From Cloeon dipterum (taxonomy: Eukaryota; Arthropoda; Insecta; Ephemeroptera; Baetidae), in contig NC_088786.1 of assembly GCF_949628265.1 (NCBI RefSeq), forward strand, positions 5,766,001 to 5,830,000: 64,000 bases of DNA. The letters are read 5' to 3'. The position numbers and the translations under genes are program-made. A model generated the notes under the pieces. It was not told the DNA's origin, did no database searches, and saw only the letters and a list, made by a program, of their open reading frames with translations. Shown one piece after another: positions 47,901-57,862 of this stretch (position 1 is its first letter; each line of letters begins with the position of its first letter).

Positions 47901-50900
47901 ACCCAAAGGGCATATAAGGATACAAGAATAGACCAAACGGAGTCGTTACAGCGGTCTTTTCCACGTCAGCGGGTGCAACAGGAACTTGTAGGTATGCACG
48001 TGACAGATCAAGCTTCGAAAAGATGGTACAACCAGAGAGTGCAGCAGTACAGTCATAAATGTATTTCATGGGATATCTGTCACTTACGGTTCTCGAATTG
48101 AGTTTTCTGTAATCACCGACAGGGCGCCACGAACCGTCCTTTTTCGGCACTAAATGCAAAGCGGAGGCCCAGGGACTGGTACCTCTTATCACGTCTCCTT
48201 TTTCCTCCATTTTTCGAAATAGTTCCTTAGCTATTTTAAGCTTGTCAGCAGGTAATCGGCGGCATCGCTCAAATGAAGGTGGACCAGGTGTCGTCACAAT
48301 TTGGTGTACAGTAGAGTGCTTTACGGGGCGCCGAACCTTTGGATCGCGCAACAACTCAGGAAATTCCTTAAGCACAAGGAGACATTTATTGGAAGTCTCA
48401 ACAACTTTAATTGTAGGTTGATTATCTACTCGGCAGGTTCCCTTGGCCGTCAAACCAGTGGTTTTGTCAACAAGGGTTCCGTTGTCAAGGTGTACAGCAA
48501 GGTGGAAATGCACCAAGAAGTCAGCTCCTAAGATGGGAGTGTTAACGTCTGCGATGAGAAAGCACCATTGAAATTCTCGGCGCAGTTGCAGAGAAAGGGT
48601 AAGCGTGACAAATCCATACGTGTGGATAACGTTGTCATTAGCGGCAGTAAGTTTAAAATCAGTTTTCTTATGTACGCCAGGCACAAGAGAGCGCGGGATT
48701 ATACAAAGGTCAGCACCAGTGTCCACGAGGTACGTGAAGGTCGTAATGGGATCAGTTAAAAACAAGCGGCAAGAGGTATGGTTGCAGACAACTGCCGCGA
48801 TGTTGTGCTGCTCTTCTAGTTTCCCGGAGTTGGCTGGACAGCGTCGGCTTTAGGAAAATGCCGGCAACCTTCTTGGCATTGGCGAGCGCGAGCACCAAAA
48901 CGATCGTGGTAGAAACAGAGTGAGGAGTCGTTTGGCGCATTTTCCTGAGATTGCGAGCGGCGCGGGCGCGATTTACTTCTGCTGAATCGCCGACTGCGGT
49001 TGTTATCACCCTTTTTCGGCTGTCTACCGCGGGTGTCATCGACCTGACTCAGGTTGAATGCCTCTGTCATTGTTTTCATTGCTGCTTCCAGGGCGGCAAA
49101 ACGCTGCTCGTAGTTCATGGCAGGGCGCAGCGCTGCAGGAGGAGCAGGCGCTGACGCAGCCGCTACTATGGCACGGGCGTCATTCACTTCTTGCGGTGGC
49201 TGATACTGATATAAAACGTCAGCCTTTCTCGCAGCTTCGTCTATGTCCGGCTCGACTACAAGGACGTGACGCCATTCAGCTGGCATCGCGTCACGCCAAA
49301 CTGCAAGCAAACCGGTTTTGAAAATAGGGTTTGCCAAGGTAGTTTCATCTGCGATGGTCCGGAGACGATTCAAAAATTCGGTTGGCTTCATGGAACCTAA
49401 AGGAATAGCCTTCATCCGTTTTCGGAGCGCGTCATAATCCTTTGGTCGGAGGTTTTCCAAAATCGCTGCCTTCAACTTAGTATAAGGTGTTTCCTCTGGC
49501 GGTCTGCGTACGAGATTCCCAGCTGCTTCTGGTAATTCGTCGAAAGGGACTGCACTTGCAAGCGTCAGGAACTTATCCAGTTCATCTTCCACTTTGTGTT
49601 GGCGGAACCTCCCTTCCAGGACCGCAAAGAATTTATCAGCGTGGTTGGTAGAGTATTCCGGTGGTTTGAAAAATCCTTTGGAGGATTGGGCTGGTATTTC
49701 GTCTGGCATCCTTTCAATTGTCACGTCGGGCTGCACCAAATATGGGGAAAAGGAGAGTCAAATCCCTCAAATGGTTTGGATACCAGACTTTATTGTTTGC
49801 CTCGAGGTTGAACCCGGTAAACGGGTCGGGTCAGTTATGAGGCGAGAACAATATCAATTACACCAGGAATATTACAGGCAAGGTCAGCGTAGGGCGTGTG
49901 ATGAGCACTGAGTTTCACTGGCCTTGCGAGCGTTAACACGTAGCTGCTTAACGCTCGGCTGATATATTGGAAATAATCACTTTATCACAAAAACTAGAAG
50001 TGCGCATGGGCGCACAGGTGAACTTCAGGGTAAAGGTTAACACCATTAGGTGGAGGCACTACATTAGCATTTCTCTTCGGCTGGCTTAGAAAAATCGTAT
50101 AGAGCACTACAGACACTTGCCATCACGGTCCAGTGTGATATAGGAGGAGAGCTTTGCCGCAAGTTTCGCCCAAAATACGCGCTTCTTGCACTTCATTCCA
50201 TTTCTCCTGAACAGATGAGGTGTCTTGACGATCTCAACGAACGCATAAAATCGGTAAAATTATAATTATATTACATCTTTGCATGAATAGTTAAGTTAGA
50301 GCCGTACATTCTCTCATATCGTTTATGAATTTAAGACACATATAAAAGTTTCCTTGCGATTAGATCTAAAATGACAAGATAATTCAATTTCAATATGTAT
50401 GCCCAAGTGTTCAAAAATGCCAAAAGTTGGCGCCATCGTATACTGCGATTTAAATTTTTATTTGTTTTGAGGTGTTATTAAAAAGATCATTTAGAGTGCA
50501 CAGATGCAAGATTTAATAGTCCTAAAAATTAAAGCAAAACCGAAGTATGCAGTTAACGCCATTTGTTGGTGGCTTCAAAAAATAATCACTGAGCGACAAG
50601 AGTGGAAATATATTTGTTTACTAAGTATAAATGGTAAATATGGTAATGTTTAAAGATGTAATATTTAATTATATTAATCGAAACTCACAATTAAAACTAC
50701 TTTGATTGTTTCAGCTGCAATGCAAAGTTCAAGCAGATGTGGAGACACTTAAATATTTACCAAGTGTATCAAGAACACCGGGTTTTCACTCCATCGATTT
50801 AAGATTTTTAAAAGAAGTAGATGATTCAGCAAAAATTACACCTGATTACGTGATTTTAAAGAAATACACATTGACTAAATGGGTACGAGTGGCAAAAAAA

Positions 50901-51068
50901 TTGTTGAAGGAAGTGAAGAAACATTACAGAAAAAAGGGTGCACGGAAAGAGGACCACAAGAAAATTAGCACGAAGAAATTTAAGAACAATAGAGAACAGA
51001 GTCAGCTAATTGACCTGAACTTTGAGATTTATGATATGCAGCAACGAAGAATCCAATGTCTTTCTTAG
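44990..51068 (+). CDS. Unrecognised basic protein gene interrupted by a gypsy element (5' end missing)
   Basis: Exons 44990-45070 (tentative), 50068-50253 and 50715-51068 are open and join in phase 0; the stop is TAG at 51066-51068. The original intron after the first of these would be only 66 nt (45071-45136) and now contains the gypsy element at its 3' end. I do not recognise the protein. Visible parts are a helical segment (SSAGLEKSYRALQTLAI), an LNERIKS region at the exon border, and a Lys-rich C-terminal third (WVRVAKKLLKEVKKHYRKK, then KKISTKKFKNN) ending QRRIQCLS. No start codon or upstream exon was found, so the gene is incomplete as modelled. Whether this allele is still spliced is unknown. 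Confidence 0.5.
45137..45459 (-). repeat. 3' LTR of the gypsy element
   Basis: 323 bp; read on the minus strand it starts TGTAGTGCCTCC and ends CCCCATA. Flanked outside by TTAG (45133-45136). Confidence 0.95.
45487..48765 (-). CDS. Gypsy pol polyprotein (fossil element part)
   Basis: About 1090 codons with the domain order protease, reverse transcriptase, RNase H, integrase, as in Ty3/gypsy. Visible marks: protease LVDTGADLCIIP, reverse transcriptase KLDLSRAYLQVPV and YIDDILISS, RNase H VTDASDIALGAVV, integrase zinc-binding H-H-C-C region (CLECQKSK), and the catalytic-domain stretches HIDLIGPLP and HPQANGMIERFHRTL. The C-terminal tail is Pro/Gln/Ala-rich. Gag and pol are separate frames, as is common in this family. 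Confidence 0.95.
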   Translation of the reverse strand: MFLTDPITTFTYLVDTGADLCIIPRSLVPGVHKKTDFKLTAANDNVIHTYGFVTLTLSLQLRREFQWCFLIADVNTPILGADFLVHFHLAVHLDNGTLVDKTTGLTAKGTCRVDNQPTIKVVETSNKCLLVLKEFPELLRDPKVRRPVKHSTVHQIVTTPGPPSFERCRRLPADKLKIAKELFRKMEEKGDVIRGTSPWASALHLVPKKDGSWRPVGDYRKLNSRTVSDRYPMKYIYDCTAALSGCTIFSKLDLSRAYLQVPVAPADVEKTAVTTPFGLFLYPYMPFGLKNAPATFQRLMDQIFDDMSFVFCYIDDILISSSSAAEHEDHLRKVLKRLDEHGLVLNPRKCVLGANSIEFLGYRVDSKGITPLPERVAAIREFPLPATADKLARFLGMLNYYRRFVPKIAATLAPLNALLAGKKRKKEPLTWNETAKTAFEASKVELASAACLAHPKDDAPLALVTDASDIALGAVVQQCVNDIWEPLGFHSRKLSTTEKNYAPYDRELLAIYDAVKKFRYLLEGRQFVIYTDQKSLTSAFSKNRTDCTPRQIRHLQFIGEFCTDIRYVPGKANIVADALSRVDAVSAPAALSHEAIARAQKDDNELKQYLGPSSSLKLKLFPVENSEDQIWCDTSTKTPRPFLPLKFRKPAFDGLHNLAHPGGKASTRLVAERFVWPKMKKDCLTFARNCLECQKSKVTKHTQAPLRSFPITSDRFSIVHIDLIGPLPLSEGFRYCLTMIDRFSRWPEVVPLSTITSEAVIRAIKDGWISRFGLPTTLVCDQGRQFTSQTFHSFATKAGIKIKHTNAYHPQANGMIERFHRTLKAALTCHATTWSAALSPVLLGLRSALKEDLGFSSAQIVYGESIRLPGEYFTPPESQLTPTEILLRLQSHLKHFCPQPVWHSSNKKFFVHPDLAKATHVLLRCEQRAPLTPQYSGPHRVLERGEKTFTIEFKGHSKTVSIDRLKPAFSEAILPRERPETPWVEVPARRNDVPQPAAPPPVLPQPTAPQPAAPLSAQPAPQSATQPPVEPQPGPSAPAARPPPSIRQPKASEPKVTIRKTVRIEAPAVRQPATKTRFGRTIKLPDRFGKPT
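48816..49739 (-). CDS. Gypsy gag protein (fossil element part)
   Basis: About 300 codons directly after the 5' LTR. It has an arthropod gypsy-type gag organisation: a capsid-like helical part (FFAVLEGRFRQHKVEDELDK), an Arg/Ser-rich stretch, and a C/H cluster CFYHDRFGARARQCQEGC near the end, in the place of the nucleocapsid zinc knuckle. The start is not clear from sequence. Confidence 0.85.
   Translation of the reverse strand: MVQPDVTIERMPDEIPAQSSKGFFKPPEYSTNHADKFFAVLEGRFRQHKVEDELDKFLTLASAVPFDELPEAAGNLVRRPPEETPYTKLKAAILENLRPKDYDALRKRMKAIPLGSMKPTEFLNRLRTIADETTLANPIFKTGLLAVWRDAMPAEWRHVLVVEPDIDEAARKADVLYQYQPPQEVNDARAIVAAASAPAPPAALRPAMNYEQRFAALEAAMKTMTEAFNLSQVDDTRGRQPKKGDNNRSRRFSRSKSRPRRSQSQENAPNDSSLCFYHDRFGARARQCQEGCRHFPKADAVQPTPGN
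49741..50063 (-). repeat. 5' LTR of the gypsy element
   Basis: 323 bp, identical to the other LTR except one base (TAGAAGTG versus TAGCAGTG). Followed on its outer side by TTAG (50064-50067). Confidence 0.95.
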
Positions 51069-53025
51069 GGTGTCAATTCCCGATATTTCGCAAAAATACT
51101 CGATTTAGCCCGTTTGATTGGCCCCGTTTGACATTTTTTTTGTTGATGAACTTTTTGGAAGTCATAATTGTTAACTGCTTATTTTTGGCACGAGATCATT
51201 TGTACACCAGGGCATTCCAGAGTACCCTGTTGGTGCCAAAGGGTTGAATTGCTTATATTTTTACTTGGCGGTTCCAACGGTGCGCAGATTTTTGCTCAAC
51301 TCAAAGATGCTCCAAAATAATAAGATGCCCTTTTTGAGATATTAAAAATTTGGAAACAAAATTATTAAAATTTTGTAAGTCTATAATTAATTATTCTACA
51401 AAGTCGAGCAAAGTGATGATTAAAAGAAATATTAATAATAGTAAAAAAATTACATCTATGGTATAGAATAGAGCTAAAAAAATAAATAATGAACATAATA
51501 TATATAAAGCTGAATTTGTATTGGAATCTAATTACAATTAATACCCAGAAAATTGAAACGTTATTTGTTATAAATTAAGAAAACACTCAACTCAATCTTT
51601 TATTTATAAAATAACTTGACATTTTTCTCTTTCAAAATTTGGTAAGGATAAATAGAAAAATATAAAAGCAATTTTTGAAAAGAGTGAAACCCTCTTTTGC
51701 AGGCGTGCAAAGCGAAAACGGGATACTTTTTTATATTAGCACACGCCTAGTTGAGATAGGGAAACTGTGCCGCCGAACAGACCTTTAGTGCCGGTTGTAT
51801 ATCTCAGTGTCCTCCAAAGTTTTCTAAAGTCATTTTTTTAAAGTTAATTTCATCTTATAAATATATTTTTTAAATTTAGAATTGATTAACATTATGTTAT
51901 GCAATTTTAATTTAAACCACTTCATTATTCTTAGAATGAAATTTCAATTTGTATTATTCAAAAATTAAAACCGAAAAAGCAAATTTAAAGGGGTCCTCAG
52001 ATAAAAGGTGAAGCTTGTGATAAAATTAAAATCAAATTAAAATTAGAAATAAAATTTTGGAAAAAGCTGCATTTCGTCCTGGTGCCGGTAAAATTGCGCA
52101 CAGCCCAACAATCAAACTGATTTTCCTTGATCCAAGAAAAGAGCAACATTAATTTCAACAGTTAAAATTTGAGTGTTTGTCAGTTTTACGATTTGTAGAG
52201 AGATTAATAATGTATTATTCAAATAGAAAAATGAAACGTTTGGTTCTAAATGAAACAAATTATACCTCAGATTTTTAAAAGCTGTAAGAAATTTGAGAGA
52301 TGCCATATTCATATAGGGCACAATTAAATTAGCAACCAACACAAATCTTGCACAAAGAAAAAACTACACCCTGATAAAGTGCGTGGCGTAGCTTGGACAT
52401 GAAAGAAATTTAAACTAAAATACCGAATTAGCGCTTTCTTCCACGATAAAAAGAGCTTTGATGGCCGTTCTATGACCCAGATTGACACAAGGACGGCACT
52501 TGTGATGATACAGATTTAAATGTCAAGCGTGATAAAAAAAATACTAATAGCTTTTTGATTGCTTTTTTATCAGTATTTCGCTGAGAAATTTGTTCCTCTG
52601 TAGGAGAGAGATAAAAGCAAAAAGGATTTCCCCATTAAAGGATTCAAAAATCTATTTACACTAATTATTACAAAAATCTTTAAATGAGGATTTAAAATGA
52701 GGAATTAAAATAAAATATATAATATATTATACTTTCAATAAATTTCCAACAATGCCGTTTGCTAAATTTAAGTGGTTTTATTACATTAAAAATGTATGTT
52801 AATCAAATTTTAATAAAAGTAACAACATACTATAAAGTGTTTAAATTTTTTAAATAAATACATTTAATAGCTTAAGGCTGATTAAATCTTATCTAAGAGC
52901 AACATTAGACTATTTTCTACTATAGTCGGCTTTTATTTCTAATCTTTGAAGTATTTTTGAGTCTAGCGGCCCATGGGTAATTAAAACTCTTCAAATTTAA
53001 TGATAACATTTTGGGGGAAATAGCA
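51069..53025. other. Intergenic AT-rich region
   Basis: No gene seen. The stretch GAAACTGTGCCGCCGAAC-CCTTTAGTGCCGGTTG near 51765-51795 resembles 44135-44175 (CTGTACCGCCGAAC, CTTTAGTGCCGGTTGCATAT), so a small dispersed repeat is present. Confidence 0.4.
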
Positions 53026-53035
53026 TATATAAAAG
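53026..53035 (+). promoter_or_regulatory. TATA box of lectin gene A
   Basis: TATATAAAAG 42 bp before the lectin A ATG. Confidence 0.7.
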
Positions 53036-53076
53036 CACTAGCAAAAAGCTGAACACATTAAAAGGATTAAAAGACC

Positions 53077-53701
53077 ATGGCTACCCACCTGTCAACAAGC
53101 TTCTTCGTTATAAATATCCTTCTGGCAGTCTCTGCGAGCGCCAGAAATACATCAGGCAAATATATATTCCTTGACTAATTCTAAAAATTCTTAGCAATTT
53201 TTGTTTTCTATAGAACTCAGCAGCCCTAGTGGAATAAACTACACAGTAATTTACAACGAGAAGGTACGTCAAAAATAAAATAAAATAAAATAAAGGAATG
53301 AAAAATATCGTATTTGCAGTTGAATTGGTTCGACGCCCTCACATTCTGCGAGGCTCGTGGCTTGGTTCTTGCCCACCGAATTAATACCGAGCAAGAGTTC
53401 GATTACATCGATGGATTGCTGAATGGGGCAGGAATCAGATCTGATTATACCTGGGTCGGCGGCACTGAAATCGGCCTCGAAAACAGCTACTACTGGATCG
53501 AATCAGGGGACAGAGTTGAGCTCAATAAATGGGATCCCAACCAACTGCCTGACACCGCTAACAGGTGAGCTTTTTTGAAATATCTTTTTCATAGATACAC
53601 TAATTATTGAAATATCTTCAAGGTGTCTATCGATAAGAAATGGACTTTGGTTCCGCGGTTTGTGCAAATCTGAATACAACTTCTTGTGCATGGAACTGTA
53701 A
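53077..53701 (+). CDS. Secreted C-type lectin A of a tandem trio
   Basis: Four exons (53077-53155, 53214-53263, 53320-53564, 53623-53701) give 150 residues. Signal peptide with core FFVINILLAVSASA, then a single carbohydrate-recognition-type domain: WFDALTFCEARG, the WVGGTEIG turn, YYWIESGDRVELNKWDPNQL, and the closing Cys pattern in CLSIRNGLWFRGLCKS and FLCMEL. The four canonical cysteines are present. The motif before the closing part (NKWDPNQLPD) keeps Asp/Asn/Gln residues that could bind calcium, but sugar preference cannot be read. The intron 1 donor appears to be GC (ATCAG|GCAAAT) where the two paralogues have GT. The paralogues share all intron positions and phases (1, 0, 2). Confidence 0.85.
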
Positions 53702-54569
53702 ATGCATCGACCTCCAAGGGTAATTTTAAAAATGGTGACGGCAATGTAAAAAATAATCTGTTCAAATTGCGATTTCTATATTTTTATTGGATTTTACCTA
53801 AAAATTGTTTTCGCGGAGAAATATTTAAATAAATGGAAACTATTTACTGTTAAAAATGCTTTTTTAAATTTTATAACCTCCTAAGATTTAAAAATATGCA
53901 ATAAGAGGCTTTTTAGAGTGGTTCTCACTGCAAATAGAAAACAATTGAAAGCGAGGAGGATGGGTACAATTTGAATTTGAATTTTTTAAATAAATTATGA
54001 ACATCGTGGAAAAAATGTAACGGGGAATTTACAATAATGACTGTAGTTCATCAAATTATATTTTCCAAAACTCCTCTCAATTTCTTATGGTTTTTGAAAT
54101 GGAATAAAAAGATTTGTGTCAGTGCCCTATCTAAATCTCCCATATTTTTTGCAATGGAAATTTCAGAAAATTAAAATGGAAGCTTTCCAAACCTTTCATT
54201 GCATATATATATTTTCACACAGCCCTAAGAGTCGTCCTTTTCTTCTTTTATATTGACTCTTTTACCTTTTTATGCAAAACTGAAATTTTGTAAATAAAAA
54301 ATTATTAAATTACTATGTTTCTCGTATATTATTTTAGAAAATAACCGTAAGTCTGATTATTACATTCGCGACTAAAATAAATAAAAAGTGTCAATCATTG
54401 CTCTAATCTATTCTATTTGTAATCTCTAGAATAATACGACGTTGACGCTCACGCATATTTGACATCAATATCGCAATCGCAACAACCTAAATGTGTTTCA
54501 TAGCAATACTTACAATGCCGGAGCGTGATCCAAACACTTGAAAATTGCACGATAACGTCAGAAAAAGCG

Positions 54570-54577
54570 TATAAAAG
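54570..54577 (+). promoter_or_regulatory. TATA box of lectin gene B
   Basis: TATAAAAG 44 bp before the lectin B ATG. Confidence 0.7.
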
Positions 54578-54620
54578 AACTTGGAAAATAAACAGCAAGC
54601 ATATCAAATTGAAAGTAGAG

Positions 54621-55366
54621 ATGGCCGGTCACCTGTCAACAATAAGCCTCTTGGCCATTGTTCTGCTCGCGGCATCTGCGAACGCCGGGGGCATTACGGG
54701 TAAATTTATTATTTATTTTCAACGAATAATATTTTTGTATGTAATTTTGAATCTCAGGATTTCTCAGCCCTGCAAATCGCACGTACACCGTTGTTTCTAA
54801 TGAACTGGTAAATAATAGTGCAATTTAATTATACTACATATTTTTTAACTTGTTTACCTGACAAAAAGTTTTATTTTTCATAATTTTCAACAAATAAAAT
54901 TAACTTGTCTGAATTTGAGTAATAATATGTGTCTTTAATTTTATTTCACTTCGATTTCATGTTTAATTTAACTATGTTTTCAGCTAAATTGGATCGGTGC
55001 TAACACATTCTGTGAGCTTCGCGGCTTGGTGCTTGCTCACAACATTACTGATGACGCCGAATTTACTTACGTGAACGGCTTATTGAACGGGGCAAGTTTA
55101 ACAAGCGCGGTGGTCTGGGTCGGCGGCACAGAGATTGTCGCTGAAGGCAACTACTACTGGACTAAATCAGGGGAGAGGATTGAACTCAACAAATGGGATC
55201 CTGGCCAACTGGCCGACGTTAACAATAGGTACAGTAAAAAATTTCGATTTCTTCTGAGATATATTTATTAAAAAATTATAGGTGCCTGGCGTTGAGAAAA
55301 GGATATTGGTATCGTGGTGGTTGCAAAACTGAAGCGTCCTTTGTTTGCATGTCGCCCCCAGCCTGA
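54621..55366 (+). CDS. Secreted C-type lectin B of a tandem trio
   Basis: Exons 54621-54699, 54758-54807, 54984-55228 and 55282-55366; 152 residues. Signal peptide STISLLAIVLLAASANA, then the lectin domain: NWIGANTFCELRGLVLAH, FTYVNGLLNGAS, VWVGGTEI, NYYWTKSGERIELNKWDPGQ, CLALRKGYWYRGGCK and the final FVCMSPPA. The domain is clearly paralogous to lectin A (same LVLAH, LLNGA and NKWDP words). Exon sizes 79, 50 and 245 are identical to lectin A, so the pair duplicated recently relative to lectin C. Confidence 0.88.
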
Positions 55367-55758
55367 AGAACTAATTAAGTTAAAACCACTCAAACCACTT
55401 AAATAGGAGAACGATCACTTTCAACCAGATTTGATGGTCAATCTGCGCAAAATGTAACTTTGTGATCCTCTAGGAAGATATTTAATTTATTTGATGTTAT
55501 TATTTATTAATTTATTTGAACAGTTAATAAATGCGATTAGTTTTATATAAATATGAGTTTTATTTTAATGACGAAACGCAACAGAAAAATGAATTTTTGA
55601 AGCGTGACATGAGATAGTTTTTGCTGTCCGGCAGCAAATATCATTTCGAATTTTTGCTTTTGATATATAAGTCAGGAAAAGCCGGAGATGTGTCAGGAAA
55701 TATTTAGAATTCCCTATAAAGGCCGGATTCTCTATCAGTCTATTGACCACAGAGCAAT

Positions 55759-55989
55759 ATGCCGCGCGAAAACGCCAATGGTCCACCCAGACAACGTGAA
55801 AATAAGGAGCTTTTTATGTGAGGCGAATCAAATTGTGTCCTTCTAACCTCAATGTATACGCAACTACCAAATTGTTTAATTTTTCGTCTTTTCAGGGACA
55901 CTATCGTGGTCTTTATTTTTATTGGAGTAGCTTACGCGTTTTTCTTTATTGTGTTTCCCAAGATGTTCATGAATGATGTTCTCGATTGA
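55759..55989 (+). CDS. 50-residue single-pass membrane microprotein
   Basis: Two short exons, 55759-55817 and 55896-55989, join in frame (AT|G) through a 78-nt intron with a good acceptor (TCTTTTCAG). The product is a polar N-terminus (PRENANGPPRQRENKELF), then one hydrophobic helix (TIVVFIFIGVAYAFFFIVF) and a short tail ending MNDVLD. It has the look of the small integral membrane proteins of ER or mitochondria, but I do not recognise the family. A further donor/acceptor pair (near 56029 and 56095) suggests a spliced 3' untranslated region. It sits between lectins B and C on the same strand. Confidence 0.6.
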
Positions 55990-56423
55990 TAGCACATCTC
56001 ATATCTCATGTCCGTACCATATCCATGTAAGTGAATATTTTGTTTAATTATTCCGAATTGGTCGATCGATTGTGGCATTTTCCTGTTTTGCAGGGCCTCC
56101 CAGGACATAGCACAAATAGCCTCGGCCCAAACCGATAATTGAATTTTTGAACTGCCGCGCCGAACATTTTTTTACTATGTTACTAATTTTAAATTTTTAA
56201 ATCTTTCACTGTCAGCTCTGAACTGTGTTGTCCGTGACCGGGAAAATCGTCAGAACTACTTTATTTTCCCATAAAAATGTTAGAGGGAATTTAAAATAAA
56301 TATTTTAAGAATTTAAATGAAGAATGAGAGATAATAATCAAATGTTTTACTGACGACACCAGTGGAAGTGAATTGTTTTTGCAGCAAACACTTGAAATCT
56401 AATGATAGCGGGAAAATTATACG

Positions 56424-56432
56424 TATATAAAG
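56424..56432 (+). promoter_or_regulatory. TATA box of lectin gene C
   Basis: TATATAAAG 36 bp before the lectin C ATG. Confidence 0.7.
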
Positions 56433-56467
56433 CGATTGCACAAATAGCAGGAAATATCAGAGTAAAG

Positions 56468-57862
56468 ATGGCCACTCACCCGTCAACAAGCTTGTTCGTT
56501 GTTGTTCTATTGGCGGTCGTTGCGAACGCTGAGAAAATTTCCGGTAATTATTGATAAATCTATTCAATTTCCCATTCATAATTTTATTTATAGAATTGGC
56601 TAGCCCTGGTGGCCTCACATACAGCATTATCAGCAATGAAAAGGTACTTCAAAAGTAATTTTTCTTTTTTTTTAAATCGATATTAAAGCCACAAATTTGC
56701 TTCGTTCAATATTTTTGAAGATAGAAAGTCAAACTACTAAATAAGCTGCGTCATTACAATTTTGGAATCGGTTCCAGTCTCCAAATAGCTAACAGTACGT
56801 GATTTTACACGCCACATCATAACAGTACGCTGCTGAAGTTTATTATGGGATTTGAAAGATCCATTGAGACCAAGTTTTTATATTACAATCGATTTCTGAG
56901 AGGGTCGAAATATTAGGTGGGGTAAATTATTATTTCGAACGAAATATATTTTGGATATTTCGTAACATGCGAGCAGAGGCGCAAAGCAAAACGCACGTTG
57001 CTTTGGCGCGCGCCACGCATGAATCATTTGGTCGCTATTGCGCAAGCGTCACCCCACACCCCACTGACGTCACAGCCATGCTCCGTTCTTGGCATTGGCA
57101 GCTGCGAGAGCTGTGACGTCAGAGGGGAGACTCTTGCGCAGTAGCGACCAAATGATTCATGCATTGCGCGCGCCAAAGCAGCGCGCGTTTTGCTTTGCGC
57201 CTCTGCCCGCATGTCATATAACATTTTTATATCGGAAAGTGTTATTTCTACCCTCAGGAATCGATTGGAACATACGAAAATGGGGTGTAAGGGAATCTTA
57301 AGGGACAGAACTTAACTAATTTAACCCAAAAATCGTCGTTAATGTCCGCCGTGGCCACTTCCAAAACATTTGCTTCTCAAGCTCTCAAAATTAATGTTTT
57401 GTTAAAGGCCCTGTATTATATTTATTAGATCTAAATAAATGATTTATTTTGCTCTCCTCAGCTATCATGGTTCGATGCCACCTCGTTCTGTCAGGCCCGC
57501 GGCTGGGAAATCGCTAGCCTTACCGTTGTAGAAGAATTTGATTACGTGGACGCACAGCTCATCGGAAGAGGAATCAGGAATGAAATGGTCTGGGTTGGCG
57601 GCACTGAAATTGGGTTTGAAGACAACTATTACTGGGTCACCACCGGTGCATCTGTAGATCTCAACAAGTGGGACCCCACGGAAGTTGTCAACGTAGCTCA
57701 CAAGTTAGTTTTAATTCTTTTTTGAGTGATTTACTGCATCTAATTATCGTTTTTTTTTAAAGATGCTTGGTGATGAATAAAGGATTTTGGCGACACAATG
57801 ATTGCTCAGCCAAGGGCTACTTTGTCTGTTTGCAACCCGCAGAAGTACCACCAACACCATAA
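56468..57862 (+). CDS. Secreted C-type lectin C of a tandem trio
   Basis: Exons 56468-56543, 56594-56643, 57462-57703 and 57763-57862; 155 residues. Signal peptide LFVVVLLAVVANA, then WFDATSFCQARGWEIASL, EEFDYVDAQL, MVWVGGTEIGFED, NYYWVTTGASVDLNKWDP, CLVMNKGFWRHNDCSA and FVCLQPAEVPPTP. Phases match lectins A and B. The segment after NKWDP is TEVVN instead of NQLPD or GQLAD, so the putative calcium or ligand loop differs. Intron 2 (818 bp) is swollen by a palindromic element (56888-57271). Confidence 0.88.
56888..57271. mobile_element. Palindromic MITE with TGACGTCA motifs, copy 1
   Basis: Inverted ends AATCGATTTCTGAG and the complement of CTCAGGAATCGATT. The inner arms GCAGAGGCGCAAAGCAAAACG and its inverse are nearly perfect. 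Two CRE-type TGACGTCA sites face each other around the centre (about 57062 and 57115). Lies in lectin C intron 2. Same family as 63368-63795. Confidence 0.85.

Larger units (their letters stand above)
45137..50063 (-). mobile_element. Young, whole-looking Ty3/gypsy LTR retrotransposon
   Basis: 4927 bp on the minus strand with two 323-bp LTRs that differ at one position, a TTAG target duplication on both sides, gag and pol. No obvious breaks seen; it looks whole. The single LTR difference points to a very recent insertion. No envelope gene was seen. Order on the minus strand: 5' LTR, a TGG-starting primer-site candidate directly after it, gag, pol, purine-rich tract, 3' LTR. Confidence 0.95.
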
